Positions 1-7,147 are shown, numbered from the stretch's first letter. The stretch is DNA of 7,426 nucleotides from Bacteriovoracaceae bacterium (GCA_947448095.1 CANFNN010000145.1:1-7426); one strand, 5' to 3'. Program-made: numbers and translations. The notes: generated from the sequence alone by a model not told the origin.

Positions 1-634
1 GGTGGATTTTAGCCGAGTGTGGCAAGTTTCTTTGATCACTAATAATTTTCTTCTGGTGCTCAGGACGTTTGTGAAAGATATCAATTTTCTGACCAACTAA
101 GTTATCAACTCTGTCTGGAAGATATTTTTCTAACGTTTTGAGAGTTCTTTTAGAAGCCTCGTTCATATACATAAGGTTACCAGCGGAATCAGAATACATT
201 GTATTAATGGGCGAAAAATCCACCATTTGAGTCATCATGGCAGCTTTCTTTTCTTGGGCCAGTTTATCCGTCACAATCGCCCAAGTAACCATTGGTCCAA
301 CGTAAGCACCGTTATCATCAAAAATAGGAGAAACCAGTAGATCCATGAATTCCGGTCCAACTTGAATCACGGATTGCATAGGAAGATTTTTTGGATTATC
401 GATGATCTTTCGTTGATGATTAGGGTTCTTATGAAAAATATCAATTGATTGCCCAACTAAATTATCCACTTTATCTGGAAGATACTTTTCTAAGAGTTTA
501 AGATTTTTCTTAGAACTTTCGTTCATATAAACTAAGGTTCCTGACTTATCAGCAAGTAAGATGTTAATTGGCGCCAGCTCGATCATCTGACCCATAAATT
601 GAGAAACATTTGAATTCGCGTTTTCTTTAGACAT
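1..634 (-). CDS. Tandem-PAS sensory protein, probably a soluble methyl-accepting chemoreceptor (3' part outside window)
   Basis: The reading frame is open from an ATG at 634 to the window edge, giving the first 211 residues. It contains a PAS-like unit (about residues 15-125) followed by a second copy (about 135 onward). Each carries the block LEKYLPD.VDNLVGQ.IDIFHK (residues 48-69 and 168-189), which is characteristic of PAS domains found in front of MCP signalling domains in deltaproteobacteria and relatives. No signal peptide or membrane segment appears in the visible part, so the protein is probably cytoplasmic. AAGGA at 641-645 is a good ribosome binding site five bases from the ATG and supports the start. 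The gene lies 12 bases downstream of cheW in the same direction, which is why I infer a chemoreceptor feeding the CheA/CheW above it. The MCP hairpin itself is not in view; a PAS histidine kinase or PAS-only protein remains possible. Confidence 0.85.
   Translation of the reverse strand, partial: MSKENANSNVSQFMGQMIELAPINILLADKSGTLVYMNESSKKNLKLLEKYLPDKVDNLVGQSIDIFHKNPNHQRKIIDNPKNLPMQSVIQVGPEFMDLLVSPIFDDNGAYVGPMVTWAIVTDKLAQEKKAAMMTQMVDFSPINTMYSDSAGNLMYMNEASKRTLKTLEKYLPDRVDNLVGQKIDIFHKRPEHQKKIISDQRNLPHSAKIH
1..634 (-). repeat. Tandem 360-base coding repeat encoding two PAS units
   Basis: The two PAS units are exactly 120 codons apart. Positions 71-120 and 431-480 match at 40 of 50 bases at an offset of 360. 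By hand alignment, residues 21-91 and 141-211 are identical at about 44 of 71 positions. The second copy is cut by the window edge, so more copies may lie further left. This points to duplication of a PAS domain within the gene. Confidence 0.85.
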
Positions 635-646
635 AAACTTTCCTTA

Positions 647-1078
647 TTAAACGTTTAAAAAATCAATTATTTTTTGTATATCAATTACACTTAGTAAATT
701 ATTTGGAAGTTTGTAAACCCCGGACATGAATCTTGAAACTCCAGGGGATACGGTTTCGGGAGTGTGTTCAAATAAAACGTCTTCCAATTCTAAAACATCC
801 CCAACTTCGTCTACTACAAGGGAGAGAAGATAAGCTTCGCTTTTACAAACGACGTTAATTTTTCCATTCTCTTTATCGGTTGGTTGAATTTCAAACAACT
901 CTCTAAGGCCAACCGCTGTTGCAATCTGACCACGAAGATTAATTAGCCCCTTAATGTGAAGAGGAGCAAGAGGCACTTCTGTTACAGTCATGGATTTCGT
1001 AATTTCTTGGACAACTCGAATATTTACACCATACAGACGATCATCAACCAAAAATGTTGAGAACTGATTTGTACTCAT
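647..1078 (-). CDS. cheW: CheW-family chemotaxis coupling protein
   Basis: A 143-residue protein, the usual length for a single-domain CheW scaffold that links chemoreceptors to CheA in the cytoplasm. Visible family marks are an N-terminal LVDDRLYGVNI strand, the IKGLINLRGQI segment (residues 43-53) that forms the interface with CheA P5 and receptor tips, and SLVVDEVGDVLEL (about 86-98). The ATG at 1078 directly abuts the TAA stop of the upstream cheA (1079-1081) with no base between. Its ribosome binding site AGGAG lies inside the end of cheA, eight bases from the ATG. This arrangement indicates translational coupling, so kinase and coupler are made together. The PAS gene follows after 12 bases. 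The symbol names the family; it is not evidence that this is the organism's flagellar CheW. Confidence 0.96.
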   Translation of the reverse strand: MSTNQFSTFLVDDRLYGVNIRVVQEITKSMTVTEVPLAPLHIKGLINLRGQIATAVGLRELFEIQPTDKENGKINVVCKSEAYLLSLVVDEVGDVLELEDVLFEHTPETVSPGVSRFMSGVYKLPNNLLSVIDIQKIIDFLNV

Positions 1079-3766
1079 TTACCTAACTCCTAAAAGTTCG
1101 TGAAGCGCTTCTAAAAGCTCATCACTCTTAAGCTTTTCCAAATATTTATTAAATCCAGAATCAAAACCAAGTTTTTGGTCTCGCTCATTAAAGCGCGTTG
1201 TGAGAGCAATCATTGGAATATTTTTATAAGCAGGATCAGTCTTAACCGCTTTCGCAAATTCATAACCATTCATCTTAGGCATCTCAATATCTGAAACAAT
1301 AAGCTTATAGGTCCCAGGAGCCGATGATTTTAATTTTTCCAGAGCTAGCTGACCATTTTCAGCGTGATCAACTTCTATGCCAGCGGCTTCAAGCACTTTT
1401 TTAACCTGTCTCACAAAGAAAATCGTATCTTCTGCAAATAACACTCTTGTGTTAATGAATTTTTTTAATTTTTTAATTTCATGCGGAACTCCCATGGCGT
1501 CATCAATAATCCCAAGAGCATCCAAGACGGTAACGACTTGCTTCTCATTAAAGATAATTGTCCCCAAGATGCCCTTCATATCTTTCAACTGTTGAGTCAC
1601 CTCACTATCAGACGAGAGGACATCAAGGATCTCATTAACGACAAGTCCAAAGAACCGATTATGTTTACTGACTACTATCACTGAGATCTTTCTATTATCA
1701 TCGGTCGAGGCAACGGGTTTATGACCAAGGTATTGATTAAGGTCAATTAATGGCAAAAGAGATCCACGGTACTTGACCATCTTCTCATTACCAGAAACTT
1801 CCATTTCTTCCATTCCAAATTCTTCCAACCTGTGAACCAAAATGAGCGGAATAGAAAAAGTTCCTGAATGGGCCAGCTTGAAAAACAGATATTCTGTTTT
1901 ATTTTCAAGACGAATTTTCGCATTTTCATCAGACTGACTCTTTAAATCTTTGTTCTGATTCATTTTATGGGCACCACTATGAATCGCCACACCTTGAATA
2001 TCTAAAATAAGAGCGACACTTCCGTCGCCCATAATAGTAGCACCTGAGAAAACGTCAATTTTTTTCAAAAACTGAGGCAGAGGTTTAACAACGATATCTG
2101 CAGTGTCACAAATCTCGTCTACCACAAGTCCATAAATGTGACCTTCAGTTTTAAGGACGACAATATTAAATATAATCCTGCCTGCAGAGTTCTTAGGTTT
2201 CGTTTTCAACAAATCGCTTAAATCGATTAAAGGCAGAAGCTCCCCTCGAAGCCGGTAAACGTATTGGCCTTGAAGCTTATCAATTTTCTTTCCATTTTCT
2301 TCGAGATCAATTCGGATCAATTCTTGGAGTTTTACTTGAGGGATAGCAAAAAAATCTTTTTGCATTCTTACGATCATGGCCGGAACAATTGCAAGGGTAA
2401 GAGGAATAATAAGTCGTAATTGGGTTCCCTGGTCGGTTTGGCTTGTGAGATCAATCATCCCACCAACTCTTTCGACATTGGTTTTTACGACATCCATTCC
2501 CACCCCGCGACCTGAAACGTTTGAAACCTGGTCTGCAGTAGAAAATCCAGGAGCAAAAATAAGCTGTTGAATTTCTGTTTGAGATAGAGTTTCTGCTTTC
2601 TCTGGACTAATGATTCTTTTCTCAAGAGCTTTGGCGAGGAGTTTTTTGGGGTCAAGTCCCCGACCATTATCACGGATTTCAATAATTACATGTCCACCTT
2701 CGTGGAATGCTTTTAAAGATAAAATCCCTGAGGGATTCTTGCCCTTCTTTTTTCTCTCTTCCGGAGTCTCAATACCATGATCACAAGAGTTTCGAACAAT
2801 ATGAGTGAGAGGATCTTTAATGGCCTCGAGGAGAGACTTATCCAGTTCGGTTTCAGCACCTTCAATAACAAGTTCAATATCTTTTCCAAGCTCCCGACTT
2901 AAGTCTCTGACTACTCTTTGAAATTTTGTAAATACAGCACCAATAGGCTGCATGCGAGTGCGCATAACACTATCTTGAAGCTCAGTTGTCACGAGATCAA
3001 GGCGTTGAGTGAGATTTAAGAATTCATTATTTTCGCTGGTTCTAGCAAATTGCAAAACTTGGTTTCTTGCCAAAACCATCTCGCCAACGAGATTCATTAA
3101 CTTATCCAAAAGAGAAACTTGAACTCTTATGGTAGACGATTCTAGCTGCTGCTCGTCCCCGCCACTTACTCGGTCTTGCTTAGGTTTAAATATTGGTTCT
3201 TGATGATCAACATGAATTTGATTCATTGGCCCTACCACATTTATGTCTTTGGGTGTTTTTAGAATCTTAGGTACTTCGCGTTTCTCAGCTTGCGGAGGTA
3301 AATTAGAAACTTTAGTTTCTTCGTTGGGAACCATACTGTGAGTCAGTTCAAACTCGGTCCCGAAACGCTTGTTAGACACGGAAATTAACTTCGGAACAAT
3401 TTCCAAAAGCTCTTCATGAAGAGTGGGATCATTTTCAAGATCTCTTTGAGGATTTTTAAGAATACGGTCAATGAGATCTAAACTTTTAAAAACCTGATCT
3501 ACAAAATTACGATCTAATTTCGCCTTATTTTTTCTAACTGGTTCGAGAGAAGCTTCAATTGCATGAGCAATGAGTCCAATGCGCTGAAAACCAAATAACT
3601 GAGAAGAACCTTTAAGAGTATGAACATCTCGGTACAAGGAATCAATCGCATCAACCGAAAGTTCTTGAGATTCTAGTTTGGTTAGAAGCGAGGAAATTCT
3701 TTGTAGGATTTCTTCGCATTCAGAAAAAAATTCACCGAGAGCACTCTCAGTATCAAATTTGGTCAT
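1079..3766 (-). CDS. cheA: Hybrid chemotaxis histidine kinase CheA with C-terminal receiver domain (FrzE-like layout)
   Basis: About 895 residues from the ATG at 3766. A TTG at 3781 would add five residues (numbers below count from that TTG); neither start has a clear ribosome binding site. Domains: Hpt with phospho-acceptor H54 in VHTLKGSS (about 12-135); a poorly conserved proline/lysine-containing linker (about 145-213) with no recognisable P2; P3 dimerisation segment (218-285); HATPase with N-box HIVRNSCDHGIE (327-338), DNGRGLD (371-377) and SGRGVGMD (423-430); a P5 CheW-like domain (about 463-602); a second CheW-like domain (about 626-760); and a receiver domain (778-900) with acidic E784/D785, phospho-site D831 in VSDIEMPKMNG, T861 and K883. 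All key residues are present, so an active kinase with a built-in phosphate acceptor is expected. A C-terminal receiver on CheA recalls FrzE of Myxococcus. The usual Lys-Pro of receivers is Lys-Leu here. It is the first gene of a three-gene operon with cheW and the PAS gene. Confidence 0.95.
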   Translation of the reverse strand: MTKFDTESALGEFFSECEEILQRISSLLTKLESQELSVDAIDSLYRDVHTLKGSSQLFGFQRIGLIAHAIEASLEPVRKNKAKLDRNFVDQVFKSLDLIDRILKNPQRDLENDPTLHEELLEIVPKLISVSNKRFGTEFELTHSMVPNEETKVSNLPPQAEKREVPKILKTPKDINVVGPMNQIHVDHQEPIFKPKQDRVSGGDEQQLESSTIRVQVSLLDKLMNLVGEMVLARNQVLQFARTSENNEFLNLTQRLDLVTTELQDSVMRTRMQPIGAVFTKFQRVVRDLSRELGKDIELVIEGAETELDKSLLEAIKDPLTHIVRNSCDHGIETPEERKKKGKNPSGILSLKAFHEGGHVIIEIRDNGRGLDPKKLLAKALEKRIISPEKAETLSQTEIQQLIFAPGFSTADQVSNVSGRGVGMDVVKTNVERVGGMIDLTSQTDQGTQLRLIIPLTLAIVPAMIVRMQKDFFAIPQVKLQELIRIDLEENGKKIDKLQGQYVYRLRGELLPLIDLSDLLKTKPKNSAGRIIFNIVVLKTEGHIYGLVVDEICDTADIVVKPLPQFLKKIDVFSGATIMGDGSVALILDIQGVAIHSGAHKMNQNKDLKSQSDENAKIRLENKTEYLFFKLAHSGTFSIPLILVHRLEEFGMEEMEVSGNEKMVKYRGSLLPLIDLNQYLGHKPVASTDDNRKISVIVVSKHNRFFGLVVNEILDVLSSDSEVTQQLKDMKGILGTIIFNEKQVVTVLDALGIIDDAMGVPHEIKKLKKFINTRVLFAEDTIFFVRQVKKVLEAAGIEVDHAENGQLALEKLKSSAPGTYKLIVSDIEMPKMNGYEFAKAVKTDPAYKNIPMIALTTRFNERDQKLGFDSGFNKYLEKLKSDELLEALHELLGVR

Positions 3767-3796
3767 AAGCAGCTTGTACAAATACTAAACATTAAT

Positions 3797-3838
3797 AAAA
3801 GTTATGTTGATTTCTGTTTGAATCGTAACATAATTTTT
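3797..3838 (-). other. Long AT-rich inverted repeat in the leader of the second cheA
   Basis: Perfect arms TTATGTT (3802-3808) and AACATAA (3827-3833) enclose a second short pair, GATT (3809-3812) and AATC (3821-3824), leaving an eight-base loop and a two-base bulge. A flanking AAAA/TTTT pair (3797-3800 and 3835-3838) extends the stem outward. It lies about 30 bases before the cheA ATG and downstream of the predicted promoter, so it could be an mRNA leader hairpin or a dyad operator. It is too AT-rich for a convincing intrinsic terminator. Confidence 0.5.
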
Positions 3839-3905
3839 AAAAATAAATTAAGTATTCGCTTGACCTAAATGATAATAGTTCCCGCGAAATTAATTGCAGT
3901 TTAAT

Positions 3906-3933
3906 ATTTTAATTCGGACTAAATACCTGACAA
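3906..3933 (-). promoter_or_regulatory. Predicted sigma-70-type promoter for cheA-cheW-PAS operon
   Basis: On the minus strand TTGTCA (3928-3933) is separated by 16 bases from TAAAAT (3906-3911); each hexamer matches consensus at five of six positions. Transcription would begin near 3899, giving a leader of about 130 bases before the ATG at 3766. It sits in the 191-base gap after the upstream cheA. The call rests on motif match and position alone. Confidence 0.45.
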
Positions 3934-3957
3934 GGCAAATGCGGATTAAAACTCGCT

Positions 3958-6591
3958 TTAGGCAGCCTCGACGAAGGAATCTTGCTCCCCTGAACGCACG
4001 TCCTGACCGCTCTGATCTTCCAATAGATCACTTAAATTAATTAAACTCACAACCTGGTTATCAATGACATAACAACCACTCACTCCATGCTGCTTTTTCA
4101 TATTTTTTTCGAGGGAGCCAAAAGCGGTTTTAAGATCAATAATATCTTTAACCACAATGCCTACGTATTGATTTTTATGCTGAATAATCACTGTACAAAG
4201 TGACCTCTCATTTTGCTGACCAATCAAGCTTGCATGAATTTTAGGGTGAATCATCTGATCTAAATCAATTAGTGTCATAACCGTCTCTCTGTAGGGAACA
4301 ACGTAAGATTCTCCACACGACTGAAGTAAGCCTGGTTCGATTCTTTCTATCCTTAGGATATCTTTTTCTTCCAAGCAGAACTGACCTGGCTTTTGGAGAT
4401 CAAACACAATCACATTTCTTTGTTCTACAATTTCTTGTGAACAGGAAGTATCAGTATTCTTTTTCTGATCTGAGTAAACATGATTTTCGATTCCTATTCT
4501 TTTGGCAACTCCCTCTACGTTAAAAACAAGCCCAATTGAGCCGTCTCCAAGGAATGTTCCACCAAGATAAATATCGAGATTTTTGAGAATGTTAAATGAT
4601 AGAGGCTTGATCACAGCATCTTCAATATCGAGTACCGATTCAACTCTTAGTGCAAAAACTGATTCGTCTGTTTTCATTATAACGATCAAGTTTTCATGCT
4701 TTGCACGGTCCTGGATCGCCATGAGCTTTGAAATAGAGCAAAGCGGAATAAGACTGTTATTGAAACGAATGACCTCAGCCCCTTCAAGAGAGGTGTAATC
4801 AGAGGGAGCAAGTTGGTTTTTCTCCATGACCTTTAAAATATTGTCCTGAGGAATGGCATAAGCACGCTCAGCGACCGATACAAATAAACAGTTGGTAATC
4901 ATAACAGACTTAGGGATAGGGATTTCTAGCCGAAATTGAGACCCCTCACCCTGCTTAGATTTAATTTGAATTTTTCCACGCATTGACTCAACAGAGTCCT
5001 TAACCATACTCATCCCAACGCCGCGACCAGAGAAGTCGGTCACTTGTTGAGCAGTTGAAAAACCAGAATCAAAAATCATATATTGAAGTTCTTCCTGGGA
5101 CATTTTCTGGGCTGCCGCTGCCGATCTCAGGCCTTTTTCTATGACTTTAGCGCGAATGACTTCAATGTTGATCCCTGCACCGTCATCTTGAATATCAACA
5201 ACGATATTTTCACCTTGAGTACTAAAGCGAAGAAGTAACTTGCCTTTAGGGTTTTTCCCCATTTGGGTGCGCTTTTCCTGAGATTCAATTCCGTGATCAA
5301 GAGAGTTTCTCATCATGTGAACAAGAGACTTTGTCAAAACTTCAGCAATCGAGTTATCAAGACGCAATTCTTCACCCTCAACAACAAAGTCCACATCTTT
5401 TTTCAAGGCCCTTGCGGTATCTCGGACTGTTCGTGAAAGAGGTTTTACTAAGGAGCTAACAGGTACTCGTCGAATATCAGTAATTTTACTTTGCACATCA
5501 CTATTAATTTTATGCATTTCATCCAACAGCTCTCCCAAAAGACCAATCTCTTTGTCGCCTTGGTACTGCTTCTCTAAACTTCTAACCGTCTTGTTAATCA
5601 TGTTACGAATAACAGTCATCTCACCAGAGGTTTGCATGAACTCATTCAAAAGAGTCATGGAAACTCTTAGTTCAGAAGCTTTTTGTTCTTTTACGCCGCT
5701 AGACGCTTCAGGATGAGATTCATTAGAGGCAACAGTTTGTTCCTGAATTTCTTCAGGTAGACCCTTGAAGATTTTAACCATTTCAGGAATATTATGGATC
5801 TTATAAATACCGGTTTTAAATTCTTCCACAAAAATTTTGAGAGAATCATTACCTTTTAAAAATATCGACACGAGCTCTGGGGTTACGGCACGGCTTCCAT
5901 TCTGAACATCTTTAAGTAGATCTTCAAAAGCATGGGAGAAATTATGCAAATCACGAGGCTCAAAAAATCCAGATGATCCTTTGATGGTATGGACCATTCC
6001 GAAAATTCGAGCAATCGCATCTGAGTTATTGTGATTATTTTCTAATTCAAGACAAATTTCTTCTATGTTTTCCAAAAGATTACTGGCGTCATCAGTGAAA
6101 CCTTTAAGCATTTCATAATCTTCTTTGAGGGTCTGAATTCTCGGCTCGCCATCTTTTTTAAGAAAAGATAAAAACTCTAAAGTTTTGAATGGTTTTTCAA
6201 GGAAGGAATCAATTTTATATTCAACCCCTTTGAGTGCCATCTCTCGATCAACATACCCTGAAAGAATAGCGAATGGGATTTCCGGAGCAACACGGGTCAC
6301 GTGCTCACGAAATTCAAAGCCATTCATGGTTGGCATTTTATAATCAGAAACAATAAGTAAAATGCGAGACTTATTTTTAGTAATAAATTCAAAAGCAAGG
6401 TTTGGGTCAACGAACGTTGTAGACTCGATCCCTAGTTTGGTTGCATTGTGCTTAAATATATCTAAGGATTCCGCATCATCATCAACAAAGACAATTTGCG
6501 GAGCAAGCCCACCCATTTCCTCAAGAAGTAGTTTTTTCTTCTCTGCTGGAGAAGAATTTTCCCAATTCGGACAAAAGATAATTTTGCTCAT
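3958..6591 (-). CDS. cheA: Hybrid chemotaxis histidine kinase CheA with N-terminal receiver domain
   Basis: 877 residues. A basic/acidic N-terminal stretch of about 30 residues is followed by a receiver domain (about 31-147) with D37-D39, phospho-site D83 in VSDYKMPTMNG, S111 and K133 in LEKPF. Next come an Hpt with phospho-acceptor H201 in VHTIKGSSGFF (about 155-275), a linker without a recognisable P2, a P3 segment (about 305-385), an HATPase with HMMRNSLDHGIE (425-436), DDGAGI (469-474) and SGRGVGMS (521-528), a P5 CheW-like domain (about 560-700) and a second CheW-like domain (about 723-857). Catalytic and phospho-transfer residues are intact, so it should be an active cytoplasmic kinase. 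The ATG at 6591 has GAGG seven bases upstream. It follows the globin gene by 72 bases and precedes the second cheA by 191. The receiver at the front instead of the back is unusual for CheA and makes this the mirror image of its neighbour. The closing residues after 860 are acidic and unstructured-looking. Confidence 0.95.
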   Translation of the reverse strand: MSKIIFCPNWENSSPAEKKKLLLEEMGGLAPQIVFVDDDAESLDIFKHNATKLGIESTTFVDPNLAFEFITKNKSRILLIVSDYKMPTMNGFEFREHVTRVAPEIPFAILSGYVDREMALKGVEYKIDSFLEKPFKTLEFLSFLKKDGEPRIQTLKEDYEMLKGFTDDASNLLENIEEICLELENNHNNSDAIARIFGMVHTIKGSSGFFEPRDLHNFSHAFEDLLKDVQNGSRAVTPELVSIFLKGNDSLKIFVEEFKTGIYKIHNIPEMVKIFKGLPEEIQEQTVASNESHPEASSGVKEQKASELRVSMTLLNEFMQTSGEMTVIRNMINKTVRSLEKQYQGDKEIGLLGELLDEMHKINSDVQSKITDIRRVPVSSLVKPLSRTVRDTARALKKDVDFVVEGEELRLDNSIAEVLTKSLVHMMRNSLDHGIESQEKRTQMGKNPKGKLLLRFSTQGENIVVDIQDDGAGINIEVIRAKVIEKGLRSAAAAQKMSQEELQYMIFDSGFSTAQQVTDFSGRGVGMSMVKDSVESMRGKIQIKSKQGEGSQFRLEIPIPKSVMITNCLFVSVAERAYAIPQDNILKVMEKNQLAPSDYTSLEGAEVIRFNNSLIPLCSISKLMAIQDRAKHENLIVIMKTDESVFALRVESVLDIEDAVIKPLSFNILKNLDIYLGGTFLGDGSIGLVFNVEGVAKRIGIENHVYSDQKKNTDTSCSQEIVEQRNVIVFDLQKPGQFCLEEKDILRIERIEPGLLQSCGESYVVPYRETVMTLIDLDQMIHPKIHASLIGQQNERSLCTVIIQHKNQYVGIVVKDIIDLKTAFGSLEKNMKKQHGVSGCYVIDNQVVSLINLSDLLEDQSGQDVRSGEQDSFVEAA

Positions 6592-6593
6592 GA

Positions 6594-6603
6594 CGAGGCC
6601 TCG
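6594..6603 (-). promoter_or_regulatory. Palindrome overlapping the ribosome binding site of the receiver-first cheA
   Basis: CGAGGCCTCG is a perfect ten-base palindrome three bases... from the ATG side at 6591 (two bases lie between), and it contains the GAGG ribosome binding site. A single molecule cannot fold it into a hairpin with a proper loop, so it is more likely a coincidence or a small protein site than a sequestering stem. Confidence 0.3.
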
Positions 6604-6617
6604 CTTTATTGAATATC

Positions 6618-6644
6618 TTTTCGGAATTTCACGAGAAAGCTGTA
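6618..6644 (-). promoter_or_regulatory. Possible sigma-28 (FliA)-type promoter for receiver-first cheA
   Basis: On the minus strand TACAGCTT (6637-6644), 11 bases, then TCCGAAAA (6618-6625). Against the enterobacterial FliA consensus TAAAGTTT-N11-GCCGATAA this matches 6 of 8 and 6 of 8 with exact spacing. Transcription would begin about 20 bases before the ATG at 6591, leaving room for the GAGG site. One core position of CGAT is changed to CGAA, which weakens the call. It would let cheA be expressed independently of the upstream globin. Confidence 0.4.
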
Positions 6645-6663
6645 ATAAGAAAGACTTAAAGAA

Positions 6664-7113
6664 TTAGGCACTCTTCTTATGTGGATTAGGAAAGTTAACA
6701 ATTTCATCAGTGTTGAAACGAAGGGTACAATCGCCTAGAGAATTTTTAACAATACCTTTTTTAAAGGCCTGATCAAGTTTTAGCCAGAGCATTTGATTTT
6801 CAGGACTTACTTGTGCCTCGGTCATCGAATCAACAAGTAGCTGAGTCCGAACGTCAAATAACTCCTCCGAAATCATCATGTGCCGGTGTGCCGGAACGGG
6901 TAATTTGCCACAGAAGTTTGATGGTCCACCCATGATTTGGGACATGAAATCAGATTGTTGAACCTCAATGACGTCTTGTTGGATGCCTTCAAAGTAGCGC
7001 CCGATCCATGGATGTGCATAAATTTTGTCGTAGAAAATTTTGTGCACCTTCTCAAGGGTAGGCCTGCCGCCGATAAGGTCAAATAAATTATTTTCACCAA
7101 GTTTCATTACCAT
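6664..7113 (-). CDS. Truncated haemoglobin (2/2 globin, group 1-like)
   Basis: 149 residues, somewhat longer than the usual 115-135 of truncated haemoglobins because of a C-terminal tail ending in basic residues. These haem proteins bind oxygen or nitric oxide in the cytoplasm, for NO detoxification, oxygen delivery or sensing. Marks of the family are LFDLIGG (10-16), IFYDKIY (26-32) with a likely B10 tyrosine at Y28, HPWIGRYFEG (34-43), the IMGGP turn (60-64), and PAHRHMMISEELFD (74-87), where H76 is the likely proximal haem ligand. The group assignment is tentative. ATG codons at 7113 and 7107 are both possible, and neither has a ribosome binding site. A sigma-28-like promoter ending at 7121 would make the transcript almost leaderless, which favours 7113. 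It is the first gene before the receiver-first cheA, 72 bases away, suggesting a sensory rather than housekeeping role, though that is inference. Confidence 0.9.
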   Translation of the reverse strand: MVMKLGENNLFDLIGGRPTLEKVHKIFYDKIYAHPWIGRYFEGIQQDVIEVQQSDFMSQIMGGPSNFCGKLPVPAHRHMMISEELFDVRTQLLVDSMTEAQVSPENQMLWLKLDQAFKKGIVKNSLGDCTLRFNTDEIVNFPNPHKKSA

Positions 7114-7120
7114 AATGTGA

Positions 7121-7147
7121 TTATCGGAGATAAAAAGATAAATCTTA
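7121..7147 (-). promoter_or_regulatory. Predicted sigma-28 (FliA)-type promoter for globin gene
   Basis: On the minus strand TAAGATTT (7140-7147), 11 bases, TCCGATAA (7121-7128). This matches TAAAGTTT-N11-GCCGATAA at 6 of 8 and 7 of 8 with exact spacing. The expected start of transcription, five to seven bases on, falls at about 7114-7116, virtually at the ATG at 7113. The -10 region also forms the dyad TTATC-N3-GATAA (7121-7133). Confidence 0.55.

Noticed and set aside
1377..2682. Several 60-72 codon frames on both strands inside the second cheA
   Set aside because: All overlap the clear CheA domains in other frames, and their composition is what a shadow of that gene would give.
3797..3838. 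The inverted repeat as an intrinsic terminator for the plus or minus strand
   Set aside because: A T-run follows the stem in the plus direction, but the stem is nearly all A-T pairs and no plus-strand gene ends there; in the minus direction it sits just before a gene start.
3855..3881. TTGACC near GATAAT on the plus strand as a promoter
   Set aside because: The spacing between them is far too short for a promoter, and no plus-strand gene follows.
6592..6663. Terminator between globin and the receiver-first cheA
   Set aside because: No GC-rich stem followed by a T-run is visible, so read-through from globin into cheA remains likely.
6362..6667. A 101-codon plus-strand open frame opposite the start of the receiver-first cheA
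   Set aside because: It lies antisense to strongly conserved receiver-domain coding sequence, resembles no family I know and has no separate support.
6876..7100. A 74-codon minus-strand frame inside the globin gene
   Set aside because: It is in a different frame from the globin, which has clear haem-pocket motifs along the same stretch.
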